Shown here: piece by piece, positions 17,636 through 27,182 of the stretch | Position numbering within the stretch: position 1 is the first letter of the stretch | How the letters are laid out: every line of letters begins with the position of its first letter | Assembly: GCF_030164465.1 (NCBI RefSeq) | Contig: NZ_JASNJE010000030.1 | Location: 1-56,902 of the forward strand | Length of the DNA: 56,902 bases | From: Sedimentitalea xiamensis | Lineage (GTDB): Bacteria > Pseudomonadota > Alphaproteobacteria > Rhodobacterales > Rhodobacteraceae | Direction of reading: 5' to 3' | The notes under the pieces: generated by a model | Told to the model about the DNA's origin: nothing | Seen by the model: only the letters and a program-made list of their open reading frames with translations | The model's database searches: none | Position numbers and translations under genes: made by a program

Positions 17636-18601
17636 TCAGATGATCGGGCGCCAGTCGAAGAACCCTTCGCCCGCCTCTGCCAGCAGGTGCGCCGCCATCG
17701 CGCGGCCCAGATCGGCTCCGTCGGCGATCGGACAGGTCCGGTCATCGGCGATCGACTCCGACCCGTCCGGCCGCAACACCTCGCCGCGCAGGCGCAGGAC
17801 GTTTCCGTCCAGCACGGCCAGGCCGGCAATCGGGGTTTCGCAGGACCCGTCCAGCGCCGCGAGCAAGGCGCGTTCGGCGGACAGCCGCGCGCCGGTCTGC
17901 GCATCGTGAATGGCCGCGAGCATGTCGGCGGCCCGCATGTCGCCGCTTCGGCGTTCGATTCCGATGGCCCCCTGGGCCACGGCGGGCAGCATGTCGGTTT
18001 CGGCAATCGGCGTCGCCGGCACATCGGAGCGCCCGAGACGGTTCAGCCCCGCCATCGCGAGAAAGGTGCATTCCGCCACGCCGTCTTCCAGTTTCCTCAG
18101 CCGGGTCTGCACGTTGCCGCGAAACTCGACCACCCGCAAATCCGGCCGGCGGTTCAGCAGCTGCGCCCTGCGGCGCAGGCTCGATGTTCCGACGACGGCG
18201 CCTTCGGCGAGGTCGGTCAAGGCCGTCCTCGTCGGCGACACGAAGGCGTCCCGCGTGTCCTCGCGCGGCAGGTAGGTATCGAGCAAGAGTCCCGCCGGCT
18301 GTTTCACCGGCATGTCCTTCATCGAATGCACCGCGATGTCGATGCCGCCGGACAGCAGCGCCTCTTCGATTTCCTTGGTGAACAGGCCCTTGTTGCCGAT
18401 CTCCTTCAGCGGGCGGTCGGCGTCGATCATCGCCCTGTTGTCCCCGGTGGTCTTGATGACCACGATTTCGAAAGCCTCTTGCGGCAGATCGAAAGCCCGG
18501 ACCAGCCGGTCGCGGGTTTCATGCGCCTGCGCCAGCGCCAATGGCGAACCTCTGGTGCCGATTTTCAGGGGCGAAGCGGGGGAGGGGAGGCTGTGTTTCA
18601 T
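17636..18601 (-). CDS. hemC: Hydroxymethylbilane synthase (porphobilinogen deaminase)
   Basis: A 321-residue enzyme joining four porphobilinogens into hydroxymethylbilane for tetrapyrrole synthesis. Signatures are IGTRGSPLALAQ near the N-terminus, DIAVHSMKDMP, DAFVSPT, GTSSLRRRAQL and GSCETPIAG, whose Cys254 carries the dipyrromethane cofactor. Length is standard. It is divergent from hemE (18703) over a 101-base region, so two heme genes may share regulation there. Confidence 0.96.
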   Translation of the reverse strand: MKHSLPSPASPLKIGTRGSPLALAQAHETRDRLVRAFDLPQEAFEIVVIKTTGDNRAMIDADRPLKEIGNKGLFTKEIEEALLSGGIDIAVHSMKDMPVKQPAGLLLDTYLPREDTRDAFVSPTRTALTDLAEGAVVGTSSLRRRAQLLNRRPDLRVVEFRGNVQTRLRKLEDGVAECTFLAMAGLNRLGRSDVPATPIAETDMLPAVAQGAIGIERRSGDMRAADMLAAIHDAQTGARLSAERALLAALDGSCETPIAGLAVLDGNVLRLRGEVLRPDGSESIADDRTCPIADGADLGRAMAAHLLAEAGEGFFDWRPII

Positions 18602-18646
18602 GCCTTCTCTCTAGTCGCGTCATATTGCCCTTACAAGTGTCCGGGG

Positions 18647-18675
18647 TTGACAATTTGCCGCTGAAACCGGACCCA
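18647..18675 (+). promoter_or_regulatory. Possible hemE promoter
   Basis: TTGACA (18647-18652) is a perfect -35 hexamer; the hexamer 17 bases on (GACCCA, 18670-18675) is a poor -10. It lies in the 101-base hemC-hemE divergent region. Offered only as the best candidate. Confidence 0.3.
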
Positions 18676-18702
18676 TGAGCCGCAAATCGAGCGGGGGAAA
18701 TC

Positions 18703-19740
18703 ATGGCCGGAAAGAAGAAACTGATGCGGGCGCTGGCAGGCGAAACGCAAGCCGTCCCGCCGGTCTGGATGATGCGCCAGGCCGGCCGCTACCTGCCGGA
18801 ATACCGCGCGACCCGCGAGCAGGCCGGGGATTTCCTGTCGTTGTGCTACAACAGCGATCTGGCGACCGAAGTGACGCTGCAACCGATCCGCCGCTACGGG
18901 TTCGACGCGGCCATCCTGTTTGCCGACATTCTTCTCGTGCCGCAGGCGCTGGGTGCCGGTCTCTGGTTTGTCACCGGCGAAGGCCCGCGCCTGTCCACCG
19001 TCACGACGCAGGCCGATTTCGATGCGCTGAAACCGGCCGATGCGATCCACGACACGCTGGCGCCGATCTATCAGACGGTGCGCAACCTGTCCGGCGCCTT
19101 GCCGGGGGATGTTGCCCTGATCGGGTTCGCCGGAGCGCCGTGGACCGTGGCGACCTACATGATTGCCGGGCGCGGCACGCCGGATCAGGGACCGGCCCAT
19201 GCCCTGCGCCAGGAAAATACCGTGCTCTTCGAGGCATTGCTCGACCGGATCACCGATGCGACCATCGACTATCTGTCCATGCAGATCGATGCCGGGGCCG
19301 AAACGGTCAAGATCTTCGACAGCTGGGCCGGATCGCTGGACGGAGAGGCCTTCGACAAATACGCCGTCGAACCCTGCCGCCGGATCACCGCTGCGCTCAA
19401 GTCCCGTCACCCCGACGTGCCGGTCATCGGCTTCCCGCGCGAAGCCGGGCAGAAATACGTCGGCTTCGCCAGGGCGACCGGCGTCGATTGCGTCGCGCTG
19501 GACAATTCGGTGGATCCTGCCTGGGCCGCGGCCCATGTCCAGTGCGACGGTTGTGTGCAGGGCAATCTGGCGTCCGCGCATATGGTGGCGGGCGGGCAGG
19601 CGCTGGTCGATGAAACCCGTGCCATCGTAAAGGCCTTTTCCGGCGGACCGCATATCTTCAACCTCGGGCACGGGATCACCCCGGATGCGGATCCGGGCAA
19701 CGTGCAACTGATGATCGACACGGTGCGCGAGGATCGCTGA
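18703..19740 (+). CDS. hemE: Uroporphyrinogen decarboxylase
   Basis: A 345-residue enzyme that removes four carboxyl groups from uroporphyrinogen III to give coproporphyrinogen III, the substrate of HemF encoded earlier in the window. It carries the N-terminal signature [17 protein letters not shown], the catalytic-aspartate segment [22 protein letters not shown] and the C-terminal [18 protein letters not shown] stands ahead of ATG 18703. A short hairpin, ATGCCG/CGGCAT (19740-19754), starts at its stop codon and is followed by TT, a weak terminator at best. Confidence 0.96.
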   Translation: MAGKKKLMRALAGETQAVPPVWMMRQAGRYLPEYRATREQAGDFLSLCYNSDLATEVTLQPIRRYGFDAAILFADILLVPQALGAGLWFVTGEGPRLSTVTTQADFDALKPADAIHDTLAPIYQTVRNLSGALPGDVALIGFAGAPWTVATYMIAGRGTPDQGPAHALRQENTVLFEALLDRITDATIDYLSMQIDAGAETVKIFDSWAGSLDGEAFDKYAVEPCRRITAALKSRHPDVPVIGFPREAGQKYVGFARATGVDCVALDNSVDPAWAAAHVQCDGCVQGNLASAHMVAGGQALVDETRAIVKAFSGGPHIFNLGHGITPDADPGNVQLMIDTVREDR

Positions 19741-19769
19741 TGCCGAGGCGGCATTTCTGAAATTGACCC

Positions 19770-19798
19770 TTGACGCCCCCGGCGGGCTGCCCTAATCC
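19770..19798 (+). promoter_or_regulatory. tRNA-Met promoter
   Basis: TTGACG (19770-19775) and TAATCC (19793-19798) are separated by exactly 17 bases. Transcription would start around 19805, a few bases before the tRNA. Good agreement with a sigma-70-type promoter. Confidence 0.6.
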
Positions 19799-19811
19799 CC
19801 GTCTCGCCTGT

Positions 19812-19888
19812 GGCGGAGTAGCTCAGCTGGTTAGAGCAGCGGAATCATAATCCGCGTGTCGGGGGTTCAAGTCCCTCCTCCGCTACCA
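19812..19888 (+). tRNA. tRNA-Met (CAT)
   Basis: A 77-base cloverleaf. The acceptor stem GGCGGAG pairs with CTCCGCT (one G-U at the end), discriminator A, and encoded CCA. The D arm is GCTCAGCTGGTTAGAGC. The anticodon stem GCGGA/TCCGC holds the loop ATCATAA with anticodon CAT, and the T arm contains GGTTCAA. The G1-U72 end is not the C-A mismatch of initiators, so elongator Met is preferred. tRNA-Ile2 with a modified C34 cannot be ruled out by eye. The arsenic island begins about 210 bases downstream. Confidence 0.93.
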
Positions 19889-20081
19889 AATCTTCCCCGA
19901 ATGATGGACGCGTTTCCTGCCGCGATGTTTCGTGCAACGGTCCATGTAGTCCGTCTTGATCCATCAGTGTCCGCCGGGCAGGCGGTCGCGCGGGTGGGCG
20001 GTGATGACCTTCCGGCACTTGCTTGGCCAACAAATGCCGTCAGGCGTTCACCGGAGCGGAAAACGCTTTCCTCAGAGCATT

Positions 20082-20101
20082 AATTCATTTATTCATGAAA
20101 T
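20082..20101 (+). promoter_or_regulatory. Possible ArsR operator before the arsR-arsC fusion
   Basis: AATTCAT (20082-20088) and ATGAAAT (20095-20101) form a dyad with one mismatch and a 6-base spacer, ending right before the ATG at 20102. Position, A/T richness and spacer length fit an ArsR-type site. The sequence differs from the TATTTC-N10-GAAATA boxes of the second arsR, as expected if the two regulators differ. Confidence 0.4.
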
Positions 20102-20935
20102 ATGGAAAAAATGATTCCCGAGCAACTTGCCACCCTGGGCCTTCCGCCGCGGCTCGCCGTGTTTCGCCTGCTCATGCGGCGGTTCCCGGATCGCGTACCG
20201 GCGGGCGAACTCGCCGAGGCGCTTGGTGTAAAGGCCAGCACCATGTCCGCCTACCTGGCCGCGCTGCAGCGGGCGGGACTGGTGGAACAGGAACGCGCCG
20301 GCACGTCTCTTCTCTACTCCGTCAACATGGCGAGCGTGCGACAGATGTTCGGATACCTGTTCACCGATTGCTGCCGTGGCCGCCCGGAAATCTGCATGCC
20401 CTACAGTATTGGAGCCTCACCCATGACCGACCGGAAATACAATGTTCTCTTCATCTGCACCGGCAATTCCGCGCGTTCGATCTTTGCGGAATCGATTCTG
20501 CGCGCGCTCGCCGGGGACCGGTTCAACGTCCATTCCGCGGGCACAAGGCCCAGTTCGGAGCTCAATCCTTTCGCGCTGAAGGTTCTGCGGGACAAGGGGC
20601 ATGACATCTCGGTCCTGAGGGCGAAGAATGTTTCGGAATTCTCGGGTCCGGACGCGCCGGCTCTGGATTTTGTCTTCACGGTCTGCGACCGAGCCGCGAA
20701 TGAGGAATGCCCGGCCTGGGAAGGTCAGCCCATAAGCGGTCACTGGGGCATGCCGGACCCGGTCAAGGTCGCAGGCACCGATGCCGAGAAGAGCCTCGCC
20801 TTCCAGCAAGCCTATGGCGCGCTGAAGCACCGGATCGAAGCCTTCGCTGCATTGCCGATGGAAAGTCTTGACCGAATCGCGCTGCAATCCGCCGTTGACG
20901 ACATCGGCCGCAAATCGACCGAGGCGATGGCATGA
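20102..20935 (+). CDS. ArsR regulator fused to thioredoxin-type arsenate reductase ArsC
   Basis: A 277-residue two-domain protein. Residues 1-100 are an ArsR winged helix (recognition region [19 protein letters not shown]) with a C-terminal As(III)-binding cysteine set: Cys90, Cys91 and Cys98 in [10 protein letters not shown]. Residues 108-250 are a low-molecular-weight-phosphatase-fold arsenate reductase with the catalytic loop CTGNSARS (Cys119) and the redox pair Cys195 and Cys203, the arrangement of thioredoxin-coupled ArsC. One protein would thus sense arsenite and reduce arsenate. An internal ATG at 20423 (codon 108) has GGAG eight bases upstream, so free ArsC may also be made. No clear ribosome site precedes 20102. 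The next gene overlaps by ATGA. Confidence 0.9.
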   Translation: MEKMIPEQLATLGLPPRLAVFRLLMRRFPDRVPAGELAEALGVKASTMSAYLAALQRAGLVEQERAGTSLLYSVNMASVRQMFGYLFTDCCRGRPEICMPYSIGASPMTDRKYNVLFICTGNSARSIFAESILRALAGDRFNVHSAGTRPSSELNPFALKVLRDKGHDISVLRAKNVSEFSGPDAPALDFVFTVCDRAANEECPAWEGQPISGHWGMPDPVKVAGTDAEKSLAFQQAYGALKHRIEAFAALPMESLDRIALQSAVDDIGRKSTEAMA

Positions 20936-21930
20936 CCACCTATGCGCTGAACGGGCTTGGCCGCATCGGAAAGCTGGCGCTGCGGCCCCTGCTGGAACGG
21001 GGCGCGCGGATCGCCTGGATCAATGACGCGGTCGGAGATCCCGCCATGCATGCGCATCTGCTGGAATTCGACACGGTGCATGGCCGGTGGAATGGCGCGT
21101 TTTCGCATGACGCCGACAGTGTGACCATCGACGGAACCCGCCTGCCGTTCATCGGGACACGGGAACTGTCTGCGCTGCCGCTGGACGGGGTCGATATCGT
21201 CATCGATTGCACCGGCGCTTTCAAGACAGAGGCCGGTCTTGCGCCGTTCTTCGAGGCAGGGGTGAAGAAGGTCGTGGTCTCGGCCCCGGTCAAGGATGGG
21301 CCGACGGCGAATATCGTCTATGGTGTGAACGACGGCACCTATGACGCCGCACGCCACAGGATCGTCACCGCGGCGTCCTGCACGACGAATTGCCTGGCCC
21401 CGGTGGTGAAGGTCATTCACGAGAACCTCGGCATCCGGCACGGTTCGATCACGACGATCCACAACGTGACCAATACCCAGACCATCGTCGACCGCCCCGC
21501 CAAGGACCTGCGGCGCGCCCGCTCGGCGCTGAATTCGCTGATCCCCACCACGACGGGATCAGCGACGGCGATCACGCTGATCTATCCGGAATTGAAGGGC
21601 CGGTTGAACGGCCACGCGGTCCGTGTGCCGCTGCTGAATGCCTCGCTCACCGATTGCGTCTTTGAAGTGGAACGCGCCACCACCGCAGACGAGGTCAACG
21701 CGTTGTTCAAGGCCGCTGCCGAAGGTCCGCTTGAAGGTATCCTCGGCTACGAGGAGCGCCCGCTGGTTTCCACCGACTACACCAACGACACGCGGTCGAG
21801 CATCATTGACGCGCCGTCGACGATGGTGGTGAACGGCACCCAGGTGAAGATCTATGCCTGGTATGACAACGAGATGGGATATGCCCACAGGCTGGTCGAC
21901 GTGGCGCTGATGGTCGGGGCGTCGCTTTGA
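20932..21930 (+). CDS. ArsJ-associated glyceraldehyde-3-phosphate dehydrogenase
   Basis: A 332-residue [14 protein letters not shown] is the NAD loop and [11 protein letters not shown] carries the catalytic cysteine (about Cys150). The paired histidine lies further on. In this context the enzyme is expected to use arsenate in place of phosphate, giving 1-arseno-3-phosphoglycerate, which the next gene's product ArsJ exports. The start overlaps the stop of the arsR-arsC fusion by ATGA and its stop overlaps the arsJ start, so it is tied to the ars operon and is unlikely to be the glycolytic enzyme. Confidence 0.92.
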   Translation: MTTYALNGLGRIGKLALRPLLERGARIAWINDAVGDPAMHAHLLEFDTVHGRWNGAFSHDADSVTIDGTRLPFIGTRELSALPLDGVDIVIDCTGAFKTEAGLAPFFEAGVKKVVVSAPVKDGPTANIVYGVNDGTYDAARHRIVTAASCTTNCLAPVVKVIHENLGIRHGSITTIHNVTNTQTIVDRPAKDLRRARSALNSLIPTTTGSATAITLIYPELKGRLNGHAVRVPLLNASLTDCVFEVERATTADEVNALFKAAAEGPLEGILGYEERPLVSTDYTNDTRSSIIDAPSTMVVNGTQVKIYAWYDNEMGYAHRLVDVALMVGASL

Positions 21931-23192
21931 GCGACCGAGCGGAGGGTCTGTCGGCCTATATCGCCGTCACCGCAGCCTATTGGGCCTTCATGCTCACTGA
22001 CGGCGCGCTCAGGATGCTGGTGCTTCTGCACTTCCACACCCTGGGCTTTTCCCCGGTGCAGCTGGCCTATCTCTTCGTGCTCTACGAAGTCGCGGGCATG
22101 GCGACAAACCTGGCCGCGGGCTGGATTGCGGCGCGATTCGGGCTGACTTCGACGCTCTACGCCGGGCTCGGGCTTCAGGTGGCCGCACTGCTGGCGCTGA
22201 CGCAGCTTGATCCGACCTGGGCCGTGGGCGTTTCGGTTGCCTTTGTCATGTGCGTGCAGGGTGTGAGCGGCGTCGCCAAGGATCTTGCCAAGATGTCGTC
22301 GAAATCCGCCGTCAAGCTGCTGGCGCCCGCTACAACCGGCGGGCTGTTTCGCTGGGTCGCGGTGCTGACCGGATCGAAGAACGTGGTGAAGGGTTTGGGC
22401 TTTCTGCTCGGGGCCGCCCTGCTGGCGACATTCGGGTTTGTCTGGGCGGTCCTGGCCATGGCCGCGGTCCTGGCCGTCATCCTCGCCGCGGTGGTGCTTT
22501 TCATGCCCGCGGGCCTTCCGGGCGGGCGCAGGGGGGCAAAGTTCTCCGAAGTCTTTTCGAAATCGGCCAATGTGAACTGGCTGTCGGTGGCCCGTGTCTT
22601 TCTGTTCGGCGCGCGCGACGTGTGGTTCGTCGTCGGCATCCCGATCTATTTCTACGCGGTGCTGTCGGACGGCACCGAAGGCGGCAACCGCGCGGCATTC
22701 TTCATGATCGGCACGTTCATGGCGGTCTGGGTGATCCTTTACGGGCTCGTTCAGGTCAGTGCGCCGCGGATCCTGAGCGCCGCCAGCCGTCCCGAATCGG
22801 ACCTGATCCGCGCCGCGCGGGTCTGGGCCGGCGTGCTGTTCCTGGTGCCCGCCGCGCTCACCGGGGCGGTTCTGATCTCTTCGGGGCCGGAACCCTGGCT
22901 GACCGTGACGCTGGTCGTCGGCCTGCTGGTGTTCGGCGCGGTTTTTGCGGTGAACTCGGCGCTTCATTCCTATCTGATCCTCGCGTTTTCCAGGAGCGAA
23001 AGGGTGACAATGGATGTCGGGTTCTACTACATGGCCAACGCGGGCGGCCGGCTGATCGGCACGCTGCTGTCGGGGCTGACCTATCAGGCCGGCGGGCTGG
23101 CTCTCGTGCTCGGGACAGCGGCCGTGATGGTGGCGCTGGCAGCAATGGCGTCGGGGCGTTTGACCGACCAGACACATGAGGCAATCGCATGA
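21927..23192 (+). CDS. arsJ: ArsJ, organoarsenical efflux MFS transporter
   Basis: A 421-residue major-facilitator membrane protein with about twelve hydrophobic segments. It begins [21 protein letters not shown], and the early [19 protein letters not shown] segment is typical of ArsJ. The family exports 1-arseno-3-phosphoglycerate made by the companion GAPDH; the product falls apart to arsenate outside. The start appears to be TTG at 21927, inside the TTGA that ends the GAPDH gene; no better in-frame start is seen near. Its end overlaps the acr3 start by ATGA. Confidence 0.9.
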   Translation: MSDRAEGLSAYIAVTAAYWAFMLTDGALRMLVLLHFHTLGFSPVQLAYLFVLYEVAGMATNLAAGWIAARFGLTSTLYAGLGLQVAALLALTQLDPTWAVGVSVAFVMCVQGVSGVAKDLAKMSSKSAVKLLAPATTGGLFRWVAVLTGSKNVVKGLGFLLGAALLATFGFVWAVLAMAAVLAVILAAVVLFMPAGLPGGRRGAKFSEVFSKSANVNWLSVARVFLFGARDVWFVVGIPIYFYAVLSDGTEGGNRAAFFMIGTFMAVWVILYGLVQVSAPRILSAASRPESDLIRAARVWAGVLFLVPAALTGAVLISSGPEPWLTVTLVVGLLVFGAVFAVNSALHSYLILAFSRSERVTMDVGFYYMANAGGRLIGTLLSGLTYQAGGLALVLGTAAVMVALAAMASGRLTDQTHEAIA

Positions 23193-24208
23193 GCGGATTC
23201 GAACGTCTACTCACCCTTTGGGTCGCGCTGGCGATGATTGCCGGCGTTGCCATCGGAACCCTGGCGCCGGGCCTCGTTCAGGCCATCGCCGCCGCCGAGG
23301 TCGCCTCCATCAACCTCGTGGTGGCGGTCCTGATCTGGGCGATGGTCTATCCGATGATGGTCAACGTCGATTTCGGCGCGGTCGCGGGCATCGCCCGCCA
23401 GCCAAGGGGGCTGCTGATCACGCTGGCGGTGAACTGGATGGTCAAGCCGTTCACGATGGCGCTGCTGGCCGTACTGTTCTTCGATCACGTCTTTGCGCCA
23501 TGGATCGCGCCCGCGGATGCGGCGCAATATACCGCGGGCCTGATCCTGCTGGGGGCCGCGCCCTGCACTGCGATGGTGTTCGTCTGGTCGCAGCTCACCC
23601 GCGGAGATCCGACCTATACGCTGGTGCAGGTGTCGGTGAACGATCTGATCATGGTGGTGGCCTTCGCGCCTATCGTGGCTTTCCTGCTCGGCGTGACCGA
23701 CATTTCCGTCCCCTGGGAGACGCTGGTGCTGGCGACGGTTCTCTACGTGGCCTTGCCGCTGATCGCCGGGCCGATCACGCGCAGGGTGCTGGGCGGCAAA
23801 GCCGCGATCGACGCCTTCTCGGCCCGCGCGAAACCGTGGTCGATGGTCGGTCTCATCGCAACCGTCGCCATCCTGTTCGGACTTCAGGGCGAGGTGATCC
23901 TTGCGCGCCCACTGGTCATCGCGCTGATCGCGGTGCCGATCCTGATACAGAGCTACGGTATCTTCGCCCTGGCCTATGGTCTGGCCTATGCGCTGCGGGT
24001 GCCGCACCGTATCGCTGCACCCTGCGCGATGATCGGCACCTCGAACTTCTTTGAATTGGCGGTGGCGGTGGCGATCAGCCTGTTCGGGCTGAACTCCGGC
24101 GCGGCGCTGGCGACGGTGGTCGGGGTGCTGGTCGAGGTTCCGGTGATGCTGTCGCTGGTGGCCTTCGCCAACCGCACGCGGGCGCGGTTTCCCGAACCGG
24201 CGGCGTGA
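23189..24208 (+). CDS. Acr3-type arsenite efflux permease
   Basis: A 339-residue membrane protein of the BART superfamily with about ten hydrophobic segments. The essential cysteine stands in [17 protein letters not shown], and [14 protein letters not shown] and the late [13 protein letters not shown] segment are diagnostic for Acr3. It exports arsenite produced by the ArsC domain, driven by the proton gradient. It is the fourth gene of the overlapping ars operon. The 64 bases after it, before the convergent MFS gene, show no strong terminator. Confidence 0.92.
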   Translation: MSGFERLLTLWVALAMIAGVAIGTLAPGLVQAIAAAEVASINLVVAVLIWAMVYPMMVNVDFGAVAGIARQPRGLLITLAVNWMVKPFTMALLAVLFFDHVFAPWIAPADAAQYTAGLILLGAAPCTAMVFVWSQLTRGDPTYTLVQVSVNDLIMVVAFAPIVAFLLGVTDISVPWETLVLATVLYVALPLIAGPITRRVLGGKAAIDAFSARAKPWSMVGLIATVAILFGLQGEVILARPLVIALIAVPILIQSYGIFALAYGLAYALRVPHRIAAPCAMIGTSNFFELAVAVAISLFGLNSGAALATVVGVLVEVPVMLSLVAFANRTRARFPEPAA

Positions 24209-24272
24209 TGTCCCGTTGGGCCTGACGGGTCGGCCGGTGCCTTGCACGGGGTGTCCCGCCCGGCAATCTTGC

Positions 24273-25445
24273 CTATAGCTGGTAGCCAGAGCCTCGGCGC
24301 ACCGCCATTCGATACAGCATCAGGGCAAGCAGCAGCGGCAGCGTTGCCGCGATGGCCATGACCTGCAGGGTGGCCGCTGCCCCGAGGGTCGCGATCATCC
24401 AGGCTCCGATCGACGGGGCGGCGGCAGCGGCGATCAGCATCGGCGTCGCCAGCCGGCCCATGGTCCGGGCATAACCGTCGGGTCCGAAAACCGCCAGCGG
24501 CAGGGCGCCGCGGGCAATCGACCAAAGCCCGTTGCCTGCGCCGTAGGACACCATGGCGAGCGCGGCAGGCAGCCCCAGGAGAAGACCGCTGAACCCGGCC
24601 AGAAGCGCCGTCGCGGCCGCGAGCATCGTCCAGATCGGATGGTGGCGGGCGCGCCCGAGCATTTCGATCACGCGGGCGCCGACCTGTGCCGGTCCGATCA
24701 AGGTGCCGATGCCGATGGCCGCGCCCATGCCGAAGCCGATGGAGGTCAGCAAGGTCACGAAATGTACCGACCACATGGTCGACAGCATTGAAAAGATGAC
24801 TCCCGCACTGGCCAGGCACAGGAACCTCGGGTCCGTGGCCGGGACCGGCGGCGGCAGCGTCTTGCGGCCCCTTGCGCCGGGGGCCGGACGGATGGCGCGC
24901 GGCAGCGCGAAGCGCGACAGCGGCAGGGTGACGAGCAGGTGGAGCCCGCCGTAGACGAAACAGGTTCCGCGCCAGCCCAGGATATCGACGAGCCAGGCGG
25001 ATAGCGGCCAGCAGACAGTGCTGGCGAACCCGCCCCAGAGGGTCAGCTGCGTGATCGCAGAGCGGGCATCCTTTCCGAAAATGTGCCCGAGCGTCGAAAA
25101 CGCGGCATCGTAAAGCCCGCAGGACATGCCGACGCCCAGGATGAGCCAGGCGAGGAAATAGACCGAAAGGCTCTGCGCGAGACCAAGCAGGCCAAGGCCG
25201 CAGGCCAGCAGCGCCATGCCGGTGGCCAGAACCGGGCGGCCGCCATAGGCTTCGATAAACCGCCCGACGAATGTCGCGCAAAGACCCGAAACCAGCAAGC
25301 CGACCGATACACCGGCGGAAATGGCCGCACCGGACCAGCCGGTTTCGGCGGCGATGGGTTGGGCCAGGACCGCGATCAGGTAAAAGCTGGTCCCCCAGGC
25401 GAAGATCTCGACGATGCCCAGCGCCGAAACGGTTCTGAAACGCAT
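24273..25445 (-). CDS. MFS transporter in the second ars operon
   Basis: A 390-residue major-facilitator protein with about twelve hydrophobic segments. It begins MRFRTVSALGIVEIFAWGTS, a pattern I associate with MFS carriers found beside arsR. The substrate is unknown; a trivalent or organic arsenical is a reasonable inference from context only. I chose ATG 25445, eight bases after the flavoprotein stop. An earlier in-frame start at 25493 would overlap that gene by 40 bases. It is last in the unit arsR, flavoprotein, MFS. Confidence 0.82.
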   Translation of the reverse strand: MRFRTVSALGIVEIFAWGTSFYLIAVLAQPIAAETGWSGAAISAGVSVGLLVSGLCATFVGRFIEAYGGRPVLATGMALLACGLGLLGLAQSLSVYFLAWLILGVGMSCGLYDAAFSTLGHIFGKDARSAITQLTLWGGFASTVCWPLSAWLVDILGWRGTCFVYGGLHLLVTLPLSRFALPRAIRPAPGARGRKTLPPPVPATDPRFLCLASAGVIFSMLSTMWSVHFVTLLTSIGFGMGAAIGIGTLIGPAQVGARVIEMLGRARHHPIWTMLAAATALLAGFSGLLLGLPAALAMVSYGAGNGLWSIARGALPLAVFGPDGYARTMGRLATPMLIAAAAAPSIGAWMIATLGAAATLQVMAIAATLPLLLALMLYRMAVRRGSGYQL

Positions 25446-25453
25446 CAGACCTG

Positions 25454-26767
25454 TCACCGCGAAAACCCGTCTTCCCGGTCCATCGCGCAGCATACCGGGT
25501 GCGCAGGCAAGGCAGCTGTCTTGCAGACCCCGGTTTCCGGCAGTTTCAGCCGCACGTCCCGCGCCGCGGCATGGTCGCCTACCAGTTCCGCGGCGACCGA
25601 ACGCATCTGTTCATAACCGGTTGCCATCAGGAAGGTCGGCGCGCGACCATAGCTTTTCATGCCGACGATGTAGAAATCGGATTCGGGTTGGCGCAGTTCC
25701 ACGACCCCGTGCGGGCGCACGGTGCCGCAGGAATGCAGGTTCGGATCGATCAGGGGCGCCAGTGCGGGTGTCGTCTCGACCACCGGATCGGCCGACAGGC
25801 GCAGTTCCCGGAGCATGGAATGATCGGGCCGAAACCCTGTCGCGACGACGATGCGGTCAACTTCAAGGCCGATCTCCTGTCCATCCCGGCGGCCCGAGAC
25901 GCGCAGAGCCTGCCCCTGCCGGTCGATCCTGTCCATGGCGAAGGGCGAATGGAACGTGAGACGCCCGGACCTGATCGCCTCTGCGGCGCGCAGGCCGAGC
26001 CTTCCACGGTCGGGCAGCATGTCTGCGAGCCCGCCTCCGATCAGGCGGCCGATCCCGCCGGACCGGGTGGCCCAGACGATGCGCGTCGCCGGTTCCGCAT
26101 CCTGTAGGAGCATCAGGTCGAGGACGGTGTTGATCGCGGAGTGCCCTGCGCCGATGACAAGGGTGCGCGCGCCGGCATGGGCTGGCCGGGCGGTGCCGAG
26201 CACATCGGGAATGCCGTAATCGATACGGTCGGCGTTCCCGGTTTCGCCATCGACCGGCAATCCGTCCGTGCCGATCGGGTTCGGATTCGTCGAGGTGCCG
26301 GAGGCATCGATGACGGCGCGGGCTCGGGTCCGGTGGCGGATGCCCTGACCATCGCGCCAGACCACGGTGAACGGGGCGGCGTCGCGGCCTTCGCCGGACA
26401 GCCTTGAATGTCCTTCGCGGGCAATGTCCGTCACCTCGGCCCCGAAACGCAGTCGGGATGCGATTTCCGGGTGCCGGGCCAAGGGCGCGAGGTAGTCGGA
26501 AATCAGCTCGCCGCCGGTGGGCAGGTGATCGGGGTCGGGCATGGTCCATCCGGATGCGTCCAGCAGGCGCCGCGCGGCTGCATCGACGTTGTATTCCCAC
26601 GGTGAAAAGAGCCGCACATGCGCCCAGTTGGAGACGCTCGCGCCGGCCATCGAACCGCGTTCGAATACAAGCGGTTCAACGCCGCGTGCCAGAAGCTGCG
26701 CCGCCGCGGCCAGACCGACGGGTCCGGCTCCGATCACCGCTGTGGGTAGACTGGATAGGTCTCTCAT
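25454..26767 (-). CDS. FAD/NAD(P)-binding flavoprotein monooxygenase-like (ArsO-like)
   Basis: A 437-residue flavoprotein with two dinucleotide folds: VIGAGPVGLAAAAQL at about 10-24 for FAD and LVIGAGHSAINTVLDL in the middle for NAD(P). The late IVVATGFRPD (ATG motif) completes the flavin-monooxygenase-like layout. Genes of this kind beside arsR have been called arsO, but the reaction is not established to my knowledge. ATG 26767 has GAAGGAAG upstream at good spacing. It is 58 bases after arsR, in a unit led by the operator-controlled promoter at 27150-27178. Confidence 0.8.
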   Translation of the reverse strand: MRDLSSLPTAVIGAGPVGLAAAAQLLARGVEPLVFERGSMAGASVSNWAHVRLFSPWEYNVDAAARRLLDASGWTMPDPDHLPTGGELISDYLAPLARHPEIASRLRFGAEVTDIAREGHSRLSGEGRDAAPFTVVWRDGQGIRHRTRARAVIDASGTSTNPNPIGTDGLPVDGETGNADRIDYGIPDVLGTARPAHAGARTLVIGAGHSAINTVLDLMLLQDAEPATRIVWATRSGGIGRLIGGGLADMLPDRGRLGLRAAEAIRSGRLTFHSPFAMDRIDRQGQALRVSGRRDGQEIGLEVDRIVVATGFRPDHSMLRELRLSADPVVETTPALAPLIDPNLHSCGTVRPHGVVELRQPESDFYIVGMKSYGRAPTFLMATGYEQMRSVAAELVGDHAAARDVRLKLPETGVCKTAALPAHPVCCAMDREDGFSR

Positions 26768-26825
26768 GTCGCTTCCTTCGGTCCTTCCGGAAATTTGGAA
26801 ATTCGGGACGTAAATTGAAGCTCTG

Positions 26826-27143
26826 TCATGAGGCAGCCTTGGTTTCGGCCGCGCATAGCTCATCGGCGCAGCATTCGTCGGACAGAAACCCGACAAGCGC
26901 GGACATCGCTGGATATTCCGCGTTGCAGATCAGGCTTGTGCCGGATCTTTCCTGCCGGACCAGGCCCTGGTCCACGAGGCGTTTCATGTGATGCGAAAGG
27001 GTCGACGCCGCCAGTCCCACGCGGTCCTGGACCTGGCCGACGGACAATCCGCCGCTTCCCGCGCGGACGAGGGTCAGGTAGATCCCCAGCCGGGTTTCAT
27101 TTCCGAGGGCTTCCAGTTGGCGGGCTACTATTTCGATGTTCAT
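26826..27143 (-). CDS. arsR: ArsR-family repressor of the second ars operon
   Basis: A 105-residue winged-helix repressor. VGLAASTLSHHMKRLVDQGL is the recognition region. The C-terminal ECCADELC cluster (CC-x4-C) probably binds As(III) and releases DNA. ATG 27143 is the natural start; there is no ribosome-binding purine run before it. The promoter reading TTGACA-17-CAATCT places the transcript start at or within a base or two of this ATG, so the message may be leaderless. A TATTTC-N10-GAAATA box lies over the start codon and another just upstream of the -35. Confidence 0.9.
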   Translation of the reverse strand: MNIEIVARQLEALGNETRLGIYLTLVRAGSGGLSVGQVQDRVGLAASTLSHHMKRLVDQGLVRQERSGTSLICNAEYPAMSALVGFLSDECCADELCAAETKAAS

Positions 27144-27150
27144 GGAAATA
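27129..27150 (-). promoter_or_regulatory. ArsR operator box 1 (over the start codon)
   Basis: TATTTCGATG (27129-27138) and CATGGAAATA (27141-27150) form a near-perfect dyad with one mismatched pair. The core is TATTTC-N10-GAAATA. It overlaps the arsR start codon (27141-27143) and touches the -10, so bound repressor would block initiation. Confidence 0.7.
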
Positions 27151-27178
27151 GATTGTCGGCCCGGCGCGAGCCTGTCAA
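27150..27178 (-). promoter_or_regulatory. arsR promoter
   Basis: Read on the minus strand: TTGACA (27178-27173), 17 bases, CAATCT (27155-27150). Expected transcript start about 27142-27144, that is, at the arsR ATG. Confidence 0.65.
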
Positions 27179-27182
27179 GACA

